Shown here: positions 23,534 to 34,369 of the stretch, one piece after another
Numbering within the stretch: position 1 is the stretch's first letter
Layout: each line of letters starts with the position of its first letter
NCBI GenBank assembly: GCA_030762935.1
Contig: CM060899.1
Location: 63,104,501 to 63,168,500 of the forward strand
Direction of reading: 5' to 3'
Origin: Hymenopus coronatus
Taxonomy: Eukaryota; Arthropoda; Insecta; Mantodea; Hymenopodidae
DNA: 64,000 nucleotides
Position numbers and translations under genes: made by a program
Notes under the pieces: model-generated
Told to the model about the DNA's origin: nothing
The model's database searches: none
The model's input: the letters and a program-made list of their open reading frames with translations, nothing else

Positions 23534-24808
23534 ATACTGTAAAGAAAGAACCGGGAATTGATCATTTAAAAATTCTGTTTAAAAGGGGATTCGAAATTAT
23601 TGTTGTCACTAAGTTGGTACAACTTTCTTCTATACCCACGCGAAGTTTGATCGTCTTCTGTCATCTAGTTTGTTTACAGTACGCCATTTTGTTAGTTCAT
23701 CTCAAAGGTGATTTGTGATTTTACGATGGATTGAACAAAGAAACTGTCTCAAATTTTGCATTGCAAATGGTATTTTGTGTGCCGAATCGCTGAAAATGTT
23801 ACAGAGGGCTTAGGGTGAATCTACTTTATCAAAAACACGTGCATATGAGTGGTACAGTGCATTCAAAAGTGGTCGAGATGTGGTGGAAGATTTGCCTCGC
23901 TCTGGTCGGCTATCAACGGTTTCAACTGAACTGAACTTCGCTAAAGTGAAGAAAATGGTGTCTGAAAATCGTCATTTAGGTCTGAGAGATTGCCGCTGAA
24001 CTTTCTGTGTCTCACGAATCGATTCGTACCATTTTAAACGATTGTTTGGGCATGACACGCGTTGCAGCTCGGTTAGTTCCGAAAGACTTGAATGTTCTAC
24101 AAAAACTCAATCGCGTAAGGATTGCTGAAGACATGCTAGAACGAGCCAGTTCCGACTCAACATTCATGAAATGCATTGTAACTGGTGATGAGACGTGGGT
24201 TTACGAGTTTGACACTCAAACCAGTCAACAAGCTTCCGAATGGCGCCTTCCAACTGAACCGTAACCTAAAAGGGTACGTCAAACTCGATCAAAACTGAAG
24301 GTCATGTTGACAGTTTTTTTCGATTATCGCGTTGCGTGCACTCAGAGTTCTTGCCAGAAGGTCAGATGGTAAATAAAGACTATTATCTGAGCGTTATGCG
24401 CCGTTTGAGAGAACAAATACGGCGAAAAAGGCCAGATTTATGGAACGACAACTCATGGATTCTGCACCACGATAACGCACCAGCTCACAAGGCTATTATT
24501 GTGAACGAATTTCTGGCCAAAAACTCAACAAATTTCATCGAACAACCACCGTATTAACCTGGTCTGGCTCCTGCCTTATTTCTTTTCTTTCCAAAACTCA
24601 AGTTACCACTTCGAGGCACCCGTTTTCAGTCGACAGAAGACAAAGGAAAATTCGCGGCGACATTTGACATCGATTCCTAAAAGTTCCTACAAAAAATGTT
24701 TTGATGATTGGATTATTCGTTGGCATAAATGTATAATTTCAGGAGGGGCCTACTTTAAAGGCGATAAAATAAAATTGGATGAATAATTCATTTTTTGTGT
24801 TTTGGCAA
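23534..24808 (+). pseudogene. Mariner A transposase pseudogene
   Basis: A Tc1/mariner-superfamily element of the mariner type. The left end (ttatactgtaaagaaagaac) matches the start of mariner B at 61373. Helix-turn-helix-like residues (SHESIRTILNDCLG) begin the open segment 24007-24264, which contains the first catalytic region TGDETWVYEF (Asp at about 24184). Segment 24336-24557 holds WILHHDNAPAHKA (second Asp). The third catalytic site reads PGLAP after a stop, so Asp is replaced by Gly. Earlier frameshifts and stops (atggattga at the presumed start) also break it. The 3' terminal repeat is missing: at 24808 it joins HE850 sequence. Dead copy. Confidence 0.9.
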
Positions 24809-24905
24809 ATTGTATTTACGGTGAAATCTCGGTATCGAATTGCTGGGTGAAATACAGTACTTTCTCTATCCGCTATGTTCATTGTTCATACGGGCTTGAG
24901 AAGGC
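24809..24905 (+). repeat. HE850 3'-end fragment
   Basis: Last 97 bp of HE850 (tatttacggtgaaatctcgg to cttgagaaggc), joined directly to the truncated mariner A tail. Confidence 0.75.
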
Positions 24906-24915
24906 AAAAAAAAAA

Positions 24916-25671
24916 TCTGATGAGTTCCATTCACATGACTCTCTCTACCTCTCTGTAACACATTATTATTAATAAGCCTATTCTTCGATCTACTTTATGC
25001 TGATAGAAATAAGCTTTAGCAGAAACGATCTTATTACTTAGTTCTTTATGCTAGAAGGGAAATAAGGGATAACACCAGGCTAAACAATCAAATGACTATT
25101 CCCGTATGAGAAAATTATAAGTATTTTAAAACTGAAAACAATTACAAGGAATATCTCAAAAACGGTCAACCCCAGGAAGAAAATGTATATTACATAAATT
25201 GTGCATTTTAACTAGCTCTACATTTTTGTTTCGGTAAGTTTTTGTCTCTCTTTTACGGTTTAGTAGTTATGCAAAATTCCGTAAAATTCATCCAGAAAGA
25301 AGTGGTCTTCAGAGGCTATTCCTAGAAAATTCAAGATATACATTTCGTTTGCCATAAAAATATCTTAAACATAATGTATTTTAATAAAAACCGTTAGAGC
25401 CATTTTCTAGATAAACATTTTCAAAAAAAAAAAATCCATACAAAGAGTAGTTTCTTATTGAAGGGGATGTTGTTGAAAATCTTCATGTCGCATCCTTGGA
25501 AGATACTCAATTTAAATACCATACACACGGATATTTTTCTAAAACTGATTATTTAGGATTTAGGATACCTTAAATATATATTTTCGGTGAAATCTCGGTA
25601 TCGAATTTTTATGTGGAATACAATACTTTCTCTATCCCCTATGTTCATTGTTCATATGGGCTAGAGAAAGT
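24916..25671 (+). repeat. HE850 copy with internal deletion
   Basis: Begins TCTGATGAGTTCC after ten A. The segment between the aggctaaac and ttcccgtatgag motifs is shortened. The palindrome variant ends atgggctagagaaagt. Confidence 0.88.
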
Positions 25672-25675
25672 AAAA

Positions 25676-26458
25676 TATATTACACTCATCTGACTTTCTC
25701 TAGCTACTCTACAAACAGACTTCTTACGAAAGATAGTTCTTCATTCAACACCACGCTATTCGAGACAAACATTGGCAGAATGTAATACTTAGTTCCTTTC
25801 AAGTAGAATAGAACTAAAGGAATACACTGGGCTAAAGTGATAGTCAAATGTTTTTAAAAAGCTGTCGTTATGCGATTGTCATTGCAAATCGCTTCTTTGC
25901 TTTGCCAGGAGTAGAAAAAAAAGAAAAGCGGACAATTCCTGTGTGAGAAAAGTATAAGTACTTCACAATTGAAACCAATAACAAGCAATATCTCCGGAAC
26001 GGTTACCTCCACAACAAAAACGTAAATGACATAAATTGTGTATTTTGACGAGATCTACAATTATTGTATTGTAAGCTTTTATCTATATTTTACGGTTTAC
26101 TAGTTATACCAAATTAAGCAAAATTCATCCGGAATAAACAGGTCTTTAGAAGCTATTCCCAGAAAATTGAAGATATACATTTTATTTATGGCTTTAATAT
26201 GTGGTGTTTAATTCAAAATCGTGAGAGGCATTTTTAATAAAAACAAAATTTTCGAAAGTTTTTTCCATGTAAAGGGTAGTTAGGGAAGATACCAAAACTA
26301 AATACAGACACACACACGGACATTTTTCTAAATATGTTTTTTTTTCGATTCAGGGAGTCTCAAAACGTCTATTTCGGGTGAAATCTCGGTAACGAATTTT
26401 TGAGTGCATTACAATACCTTCTCTATACACTATATACCTAGTACGGGCTAGAGAAGGT
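25676..26458 (+). repeat. HE850 copy, older subfamily
   Basis: The first few bases are lost. It carries the gctgtcgttatgcgattgtc block typical of older copies and ends gggctagagaaggt. Confidence 0.85.
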
Positions 26459-26830
26459 AAAATTATGTACTTTTTCTCAATTTTTTATTCAAATGTGCAG
26501 ATGGAATATCACATCGATGGCTTTCACCAGGGAATAAGTGTGTAGGCAAAGTGGGCTGTAAAGAAGGGACACAGGGACCGCTAAATGTCGCAGGTGTAAC
26601 ATATTTAATATGCATGTATGTATGTACATTTATAGCAGAGGGACGGTGGCAATATTTCATATGGGCTGCCATGTGGAAGGAAGGTTCTTCTCTATTGTGT
26701 TCCACACACTGCATTCCTTGCCTACCAGAAGCCTTTCCTGTGACCGGCCGCTCCAGATGAACCTCGCTTTACCGTCACACGCCCAACATACACTCAACCT
26801 TACCCGGACCTACTCACATTTCACTAAACA
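26459..26830. other. Unassigned stretch
   Basis: About 370 bp, GC-richer than HE850. Short open frames on both strands (60-90 codons) overlap one another and show no domain. Confidence 0.4.
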
Positions 26831-26971
26831 TCTCATCTATTCCATTAATTCGTTTGTTTCTGCATCTCCGTAACAAACTATTGTTAATAAACTTATTCTT
26901 CTCTACTTCATGCTAATCCAGATAAACATCGATACAATTGGTCTTTTTTACTTTCTTTACACATACTATTT
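26831..26971 (+). repeat. HE850 5' fragment plus inverted 3' tip
   Basis: A diverged 5' end in plus sense (to about 26944), then about 22 bp of the palindrome end in minus sense. Confidence 0.55.
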
Positions 26972-27155
26972 CCTATAAACAGGATCATAATGAACTGCAC
27001 CGAAATAATAAGCGAGATTGTGCACGTGACTGATATAAGTAATTTGAGATCGACGATGCATGGTCCCCGGATAAACATAACGCAACTACATAGCGTTAAA
27101 CGTGTGGGTATCAGGTACTGATAAGCCGGTGTTAAAGCAAAGCAGGTTGAAAAAG

Positions 27156-27859
27156 TCTGATGTGTTCCATTCACATGACTTTCTCTTTATCTCTGTAAAT
27201 TATTATTGTTAATAAGCTTATCTTTTATTTATTTCATGCTAATCGAGAAAAATTAGCAGAAATAGTCTTATTTCTTGCTTTATTGTAAGTAGGAGCGAAA
27301 TAAGGCAGTACCATACGTTAAAGTGAAAGCCAAAAGCTGGTTGCTATGTGACTGATGTTCCTTTGTTTGTATGGACAGAAGTTGACAAATTCCTGTATGA
27401 GAAAAAGTATAAGTTTTTCAAAGCTGAAACTAAGAGAAAGGAATATCTCAAAAACGATCAACTCCACAAAAAAAATGTATATAACATAAATTGTGTGTTT
27501 TAATGTGCCCTACATTTCTTGTGTGTTAAGTTTTTGTACATCTCTTACGGTTTAGTAGTGAAAATTCATCCAGAATAAAGTAGTCTTCAGAGGCTACTCC
27601 CAGAAAATTCAAAATATACATTTTATTTGTCAGGTAAATAACTATAATATACGATTTTTTAATCAAAATCGTTAGAGCCATTTTTGAGAAAATCGAAATT
27701 TTCGAATAAAGTTCCATGTAAAGGGTAGTTTGGGGTGGGGGGATTTTTCTCAAAATCTTCGTGTCGCATCCCCGGAAGATACTAAACTTAAATACCAAGT
27801 TTGGTATTTTACTGACTTTTCGTTTTTGAGTTATCGTGTCCACAGACACACGGACACGG

Positions 27860-27904
<45 letters not shown>

Positions 27905-28040
27905 CCTTTTGTGAAAATACTTTTTTTTGGATACAGAGGACCCTAAAACATATATTTCCAGTGAAATCTCGGTATCGAATTTTTTGGTGGAGTTCAATAC
28001 ATTCTCTATACACTTTGTACATAGTGAATATAGAGAAAGT
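27156..28040 (+). repeat. HE850 copy inserted in D
   Basis: Complete, with a CA run at about 27861-27900. Left flank gttgaaaaag, right flank aaaaacggcctagg; the empty site in D copy 2 (47942-47957) reads ctgaaaaaatggcttag. Confidence 0.93.
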
Positions 28041-28306
28041 AAAAACGGCCTAGGATGTCCTTAAAGCTGCTGCCCGATTAAAGAAATGCCAATTTTGAGC
28101 AGCTCCTCGCTAGCATTCTCAAGATTTAAAAATCTGTCAAATTTCAAACCAATCACAACGCTGAGCATTCATTAACTACGTTCTTGAGTTATGTAGCCTA
28201 CCCTGGAGGCGTTTTTTCAACTGCTCTGGTGGCTTAGTGCGTAACGCGGGAAGCTGCTATCCCAAAGGTCATGCGATCGATTCCTCACATAAAGTAAATG
28301 TTTTTT

Positions 28307-29161
28307 ACTTTCTCTACACTTATTATGTACATGGTGTATAGAGAAGGAATTGCCGATACCGAAATTTCACCGAAAATATAAGTTTTAGGATCCCCTGTAT
28401 AAAAAAAAGCATTTTCATAAAGAGATCCGCGCGCGCGTGTATGTGTGTGTCCGTGTGCCTATGAACACGATAACTCAAAAACGAAAAGTCGGTAAAATAC
28501 CAAACTTGGTATTTAAGTTTAGTATCTTCCAGGGATGCGACACAAAGATTTTGAGAATTATCCCCCCACCCCCAACTACCCTTTACATGGAACATTTTTC
28601 GAAAATTTTGATTTTCTCAAAAATGGCTCTAACGATTTTGATTCAAATTTCGTATATTAAAGATATTTACCTGACAAATAAAATGTATATCTTGAATTTT
28701 CTGGGAATAGCCTCTGAAGAGTAGTTTATTCTGGATGCATTTTACGAAATTTTGTATAACTGCTAAACTATAATAGATGGACAAAAACTTACGACACAAA
28801 AACTGTAGAGCACGTTAAAACACAATTTATGTGGTATACTTTTTTTTTCATAGAGTTGATAATTTTTTAGATATTTCTTGTTTTTGGTTTTAGCTGTGAA
28901 AAACTATACTTTTCTCATACAAGAACTTGTCACCTCCTGTCCATTCAAACAAGGGAACTTCAGTCACATAGCAACCAGCTTTTGACTATCACTTTAACTT
29001 ATGGTACTGCCTTATTTCGCTTCTACTTACAAGGAAGCAAGTAATAAGACTAATTCTGCTCATTTGTTCTCGATTAGTATGAAGTAAATAGAAGCATAAA
29101 CTTTTTAACAGTAATTTGTTGCAGAGATGTGGAGAAGGTCATGTGAATGGAACACATCAGA
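28307..29161 (-). repeat. HE850 copy inserted in D, opposite orientation
   Basis: Complete, with a short GC/TG run at 28430-28450. It is flanked by six T on the left (28301-28306) and five T on the right (29162-29166); the empty site at 48236-48245 has a single run of five T followed by attac. Confidence 0.93.
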
Positions 29162-29481
29162 TTTTTATTATTATTTTTTTTTCATTCTAGAGGAAGTGCC
29201 GCGTTACGTGAACGAGACCCGAACTCGGAAACTATCTTTCACTTGAAAGCCAGTATCATAACCACTACGCTAGAGAGGTACGCTGTAATGTGTCCCTTCG
29301 TTTTTCGTGATATGCTCTCGGATGGTTGATAAATTAGCCAGTGGCGTACTGGCACTTCAGAATCTTAATGCCGTTACTTCCAAATTTCAATAAACAGGCC
29401 ATAAGTCTCCTATCTCAAATTGCTTATTTATGTAGTCTACACATCCTGTACAAATATTAAGGTGTAGTTAATTAACATCCT

Positions 29482-30044
29482 GTAGTGCATAGAGAAGGTA
29501 TTGTATTGCACTCAAAAATTCGGTACCGAGATTTCACCGGAAATACATGTTTTGTGTCTCCCTGAGTCCAAAAATAAAACATTTTAAGAAAAAGTTCCGC
29601 GAGTGTGTGTGTGCGTGTATTTAAGTTTGGTGTTTTCCAAGGATGCGACACGAAGATTATCAAGAATCCCCCCCCCCCCCACCCAACTACACTTCACATG
29701 GAAATTTTTTCGAAAAGTTTGATTTTCTGAAAAATGGCTCTAACGATTTTGATTAAAATATCGTACAATGAAGATATTTACCTGATAAATAATATGTATA
29801 TCTTGAATTTTCTGGAAATAGCCTCTAAGGAAATCTTTATTCTTAAAATATTTTATGTAAATTTGCATAATAGGTTACCTATGGTACTCCCTTATTTCGC
29901 TTCTACTTACAAGGAAGCAAGCAATAAGACTATTTCTGCTAATTTTTTCTCGATTAGCATGAAGTAAATAGCAATAATATGTAAATGTTAACAATAATTT
30001 GTAGCAGAGCTGTAGGGAAAGTCATGTGAATAGAACGCATCAGA
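29482..30044 (-). repeat. HE850 copy, ends and middle deleted
   Basis: Lacks the first arm of the palindrome and a block near 29873 (gcataataggttacctatgg joins distant parts). It ends CGCATCAGA. Confidence 0.85.
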
Positions 30045-30051
30045 TTTTTTT

Positions 30052-30345
30052 TTCTCGTTTTATTCATTTATACAGTCCCCTTTAACATCTTAAGGCCATA
30101 TCGGTGGCTTTGCCTTAGAAGCAACTCGTTTGTCGTTTCTTTACGTTGGGTTTAAATAGTTTGTTCGTTTTTTTCCTCACACACACACACACACACACAT
30201 ACATACATACATACATACTTCCAGACTCTGTGGAGGATAGGGAATAATTCTGGTTAAAATAAAATTCCCCGTCCCAGCCGGGAATCAAACCCTGGACCAC
30301 CGGATGAGAAGTCAGCTCTCTGACCACTCGACCGCGGAGACAGTC
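30052..30345 (-). mobile_element. SINE-3 copy, minus strand
   Basis: The reverse complement matches 53409-53669: head gactgtctccgcggtcgagt, B-box-like ggtttgattcc, then ccagaattattccctatcc, agtctggaagt and cccctttaac. A CA/CATA run at 30178-30218 lies where the plus copy has gtgtgcgtgtttg. No clear target duplication. Confidence 0.8.
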
Positions 30346-30621
30346 AAAGCTTCTTATATCAAGAGCGGTCTAGCTGCTACATGAATTGGAACGGAATCAC
30401 ATGGTGGTCTTTATAAGACCTGTCAAGGACACACGTTTTATATCGTATATTATGAGTCTCGCTCGTTTTTTCAAACCCAACTCGTTCGATAAACACCGCC
30501 GAGTGTATCCAAATATGCTGAACTTCCCTCTCGTGAGGTAATGGACATTTACTCTTTGAATTAACCAATAGCGTTGTTAGGCGTATTGCTACAGTGTGCA
30601 AACACAAGCAAATCAACTTTT
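30346..30621. other. Unassigned 275-bp stretch
   Basis: No repeat match in the window. A 79-codon minus frame has no recognisable domain. Confidence 0.35.
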
Positions 30622-30833
30622 ACCTTCTCTACACGTACTGTGTACATAGTGTATAGAGAAGTTAATGCATTCCACCCAAAAATTCGATACCGAGATACGT
30701 TTTAGGATCTCATGTATTAAAATAATCTGATGCGTTCCATTCACATGACTTTTTCTACATCTCTGCTACAAATTATTGTTAAAAAGCCTATTCTTCCACT
30801 TACTTCAAGCTAATTTTTCTAAAAATTATTTTT
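30622..30833. repeat. Inverted HE850 3' tip plus 5' tip
   Basis: A minus-sense palindrome end (30622-30725) is joined to a plus-sense 5' end (30726-30833). The same head-on arrangement occurs at 18085-18193. Confidence 0.8.
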
Positions 30834-30834
30834 T

Positions 30835-31647
30835 ACTTTCTCTACACGTACTATGTGCATAGTGTATAGAGAAGGTACACCGAAATTTCACCGGAAATAT
30901 ATGTTTTAGGGTCTCCAGTATTCAAAAACAGCATTTTTAGAAAAAAAAAATCTGTTTGTGCGCGTCTGTGTGTCTGTGGACAGCATACCTCAAAAACAAA
31001 AAGACCGTTAAATACCAAACTTGGTATTTAAGTTTGGTATCTTCCATAAATACGACACGAAGATTTTCAAGAAAATCCCCTCACCCCCAACTACTCTTTA
31101 CATGGAACATTTTTCGAAATTTGTGATTTTCTCAATAACGGCTTTAACGATTTTGGTTAAAATATTGTACATTAAAACTATTTACCTCACAAATGAAATG
31201 TATATCTTGAATTTTCTGGAAATAGTCTCTGAAGACTACTTTATTCTGGATGAATTTTACGGAATTTTGCATAACTACTAAACAGTAAGAGATAGACACA
31301 GCAAATGTAGAGCTCGTTAAAAGACACAATTTATGTTATATCCATTTTTTATTTCCAGGAGTGGATCGTTTTGGAGATATTCATTGTTATTGATTTGTTT
31401 TTTAAAAAGCTTGTGGGTACTTTTCCCATACAAACAAAAGAGCTTCAGTCACATGGCAACCAGCTTTTGACTATCACTTTATCCTATGCTACTCCCTTAT
31501 TTCGCTTCTACTTACAAGGAAGCAAGTCATAAATCTATTTTTGCTAATTTTTTCTCGATTAGCATGAAGTAAAAAAGAAGCATTAGCTTTTTAACAATAA
31601 TTTGTTGCAGAGATATAGAGAAAGTCATGTGAATGGGACACATCAGA
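30835..31647 (-). repeat. HE850 copy
   Basis: Nearly complete, ending CACATCAGA next to the 33-bp minisatellite. Confidence 0.9.
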
Positions 31648-31650
31648 TTT

Positions 31651-32490
31651 TATCATTCATCTTCTCCATTCTCAATTTAATTTTCTTATTCATCTTCTCC
31701 ATTCTTGATTTTAGGTTCTTGTTCATCTTCTCTATTCTGGATTTTAGGTTCTTGTTCATCTTCTCTATTCTTGATTTTAGTTTCTTGTTCATCTTCTCTA
31801 TTCTTGATTTTAGGTTCTTGTTCATCTTCTCCATTCTGGATTTTAGGTTCTTGTTCATCTTCTCCATTCTGGATTTTAGGTTCTTGTTCATCTTCTCTAT
31901 TCTGGATTTTAGGTTCTTGTTCATCTTCTCTATTCTTGATTTTAGGTTCTTGTTCATCTTCTCTATTCTGGATTTTAGGTTCTTGGTCATCTTCTCTATT
32001 CTTGATTTTAGGTTCTTGTTCATCTTCTCCATTCTCGATTTTAGGTTCTTGTTCATCTTCTCCATTCTCGATTTTAGGTTCTTGTTCATCTTCTCCATTC
32101 TCGATTTTAGGTTCTTGTTCATCTTCTCTATTCTTGATTTTAGGTTCTTGTTCATCTTCTCCATTCTGGATTTTAGGTTCTTGTTCATCTTCTCTATTCT
32201 TGATTTTAGTTTCTTGTTCATCTTTTCCATTCCAAATTTCATTTTCTCCGTTCTGAATTTCATTTTCTTATTCGTTTTCTCCATTCTGAATTTCATTTTC
32301 TTATTCACCTTTTCCATTCTGAATTTCATTTTCTTATTCATTTTCTCCATTCTGAATTTCATTTTCTTATTCATCTTTTCCATTCTGAATTTCATTTTCT
32401 TATTCATCTACTTCATTCTGAATTTCATTCTGTTATTCATCTTCTCCATTCTGAATTTCATTTTCATATTCATCTTCTCCGTTCGATTTC
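31651..32490. repeat. 33-bp minisatellite, about 25 units
   Basis: The unit is ttcttgttcatcttctct plus attctggattttagg, with left- and right-edge variants (ttcttattcatcttctccat; tgaatttcatt). As 33 is a multiple of three, frames stay open: plus strand FLFIFSILDFR repeats (31602-32513) and minus strand MNKNLKSRIEK repeats (254 codons, 32407-31643). The minus product would be very Lys/Arg-rich. No non-repeat coding sequence flanks it, so I call it a minisatellite. Confidence 0.9.
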
Positions 32491-33309
32491 AGAGTCAGAA
32501 TTTCAGCTGGTAATGTTTTCACGTTCAATCCCACTCCTGACACCAGTGTAACAAATCATTAATTTCAATGCCTGCAGAACAATTTTGTTTCTCACCGCTT
32601 TGATGCTTGTTTAATCAATAGTCGGTTCTCTCTAACCCAACTGCACTCTCCGAATTCACTAACAAAAATTGTTTCCTCCATCCATCCGTCCGTTCGTTGT
32701 CATTGGTGGACTCACAGTGAGCCCAAATGATTGCTGTGTACGTGCCCTTGTCAGGGCTTTACCGCAGCAATGAATTTGGATGGTTATAGGTTTGGTGTGT
32801 GGATTTAAGATTAAGGGCGATAAGGAGGTACAGTTCCCCTTGTTTGCTTTATCAAGAGTAACATCTTTGTTGCTGCTCCTATGTCCAAAAATAAGTGGTG
32901 TAATGTTGATGACCTCTCTCATAGGGAGGTGGAGTGCTTACGTTCAACTTTTAGCTGTTAGAGTGCTTTAAGACCTTCGTTACCGGGGATGATTACAAGC
33001 CTAGGATGAACCCGGTACCGCCTAAAGCAGCATTCTATAGGTAAGTATTCCCCCAGAGATCTGAAAGGGTGCTAATGTAATGAGCCAATCTGAGGAGAAA
33101 TTTTGAACCCGGCGCCCAATAACATCCTCCACGTATGGAAGAGCCGGCAGGTAATCCTTAGTATGCGCGCACCTTTTCTAGCGCGCTAGTTTTAAGGGGA
33201 AGCGAGGGCCGGGGGGAAGAAGAAAGAGCTCGCTCGCCTCTTTTTCCGCAGTTTTGCGAACCAAAGGACATTTCTTTCTTTGCGACCCTCAGCCAATATA
33301 CTGTATATA
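32491..33309. other. Unassigned stretch with GC-rich part
   Basis: About 820 bp with no HE850. Segment 33163-33300 is clearly GC-richer than the rest of the window and includes the perfect 12-bp palindrome CTAGCGCGCTAG at 33178-33189. An 87-codon minus frame (32659-32922) and a 63-codon plus frame show no domain. It could be unique intergenic sequence beside a regulatory or CpG-rich spot; nothing firmer. Confidence 0.4.
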
Positions 33310-34163
33310 CCCCCACCGCTGAATCCTTGCACTTGACAGTTGTGAGTTAAGTTGGTACACCCGCAAACAACAGATGAAAAGCTTTACCCATTTGACTTTC
33401 TGAACCAATCACAAAGCAGCATTCCGGTCGGTCGGTCAGACAACCCAAACGGCTATAGTTGCCGCACCGTTGCAATATCTGGCTATTTCCAACCACGTGC
33501 TCAGTTTGTGAACTCCTAACACGTGTGTTGAGATGTTCTGTGCAAGCTACGTATTATTCGTTGTTGTTTTTGATTGTGTTTGTTTGTACGTGAGGGAACA
33601 TAACAAGACTTTCACAATTATAGAGGTGGATAGACTTTTGCGGGAAGGTGTGGCGAGGGTGGACGCGGCTACATGGAAGAAGAAAGTGAATCATGAGTAC
33701 AAAATTATACGAAAAGCACAGGAATTAGACGGAGTCATCAATGAATGTGAACCAGTAATGATATATCTAGGTGACGACGACGATATTGATGATGACAATG
33801 ACAATGATCCTTCCGAGAATGATGACGACGGAGACTTGGATGGAATTGAGTCATTAAAATTCTAAACTGGGGAAAATCACTTTGCTTAACCTTTCTCTCA
33901 TTCTTACAAGCTATTTTGCTTTAATTTGTTCTATATTGCCGTAAATACGCAATGTATGCTGCATATGATATAGTGTCAATTAACTTCAATAATAACAAAT
34001 TAGTTTCATTATTCATCGGCATAAATTTATTATTTACATGTTTATATTCGTCTTTGCACACGATACGTACATTTGTAATCAGCTGTTGTTCTTGTTTACT
34101 AGTTACTCTGGCAACGCCGCAAAGCCACCCGAACTGTCAAGTGCAAGGATTCAGCGGCGGGAG
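33310..34163 (+). mobile_element. DNA transposon with 32-bp TIRs and TA target
   Basis: Left TIR 33310-33341 begins cccccaccgctgaatccttg; right TIR 34132-34163 is its near-perfect inverse (two mismatches near the tip: ccccca against ctcccg). Both are flanked by TA (33308-33309 and 34164-34165), as in Tc1/mariner/pogo elements. At 854 bp it is too short for a whole transposase and holds one 110-codon open frame, so it looks internally deleted. The 206 bp from 34164 to mariner C are unassigned. Confidence 0.75.
33533..33865 (+). CDS. 110-aa ORF, possible transposase C-terminal remnant
   Basis: The longest non-repetitive open frame inside the TIR element, starting at the first ATG. Residues 3-20 are hydrophobic and may be read-through of non-coding or intron-like sequence rather than a true N-terminus. 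From about residue 26 (FTIIEVDRLLREG) to 70 it resembles, from memory of the family style, the helical tail after the DDE domain in pogo/Tigger-like transposases (TWKKKVNHEYKI). Residues 81-105 are almost all Asp/Glu/Asn, also common in such tails. No catalytic residues are present. It is probably the 3' exon of a deleted transposase. A small host gene cannot be excluded. Confidence 0.35.
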   Translation: MFCASYVLFVVVFDCVCLYVREHNKTFTIIEVDRLLREGVARVDAATWKKKVNHEYKIIRKAQELDGVINECEPVMIYLGDDDDIDDDNDNDPSENDDDGDLDGIESLKF

Positions 34164-34369
34164 TATAGGCTAGCTGAGCTATTAAACTAAACAGTGCGCA
34201 GAGCATGTTCGTGAACTCTGGGATCCGCAGGCAGAACGGAACCTTTAACATTGAAGTTACTGTATAGGGCACTTGAAGTCTCAATGTCTTACTCTCCTTC
34301 CAAAATTGCGCGAAACCTACTAAATAAAGAAATGGACCCGTGCACCCAAGAAGAGGTGCGCGCATAGTA

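Larger units (their letters stand above)
26972..29398 (+). mobile_element. Composite repeat D, copy 1, split by two HE850
   Basis: Three D segments (26972-27155, 28041-28306, 29162-29398) match 47776-48322 in order. D carries a tRNA-like part: A-box-like TGGCTTAGTGC at 28230-28240 and B-box-like GATCGATTCC at 28275-28284. Segment 29190-29290 looks like a second tRNA-like part on the minus strand (tagcgtagtggttatgatac, then gagttcgggtctc); it is deleted in copy 2. D ends at aaatttcaataaa. Probably a SINE-like composite; no coding capacity. Confidence 0.7.
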
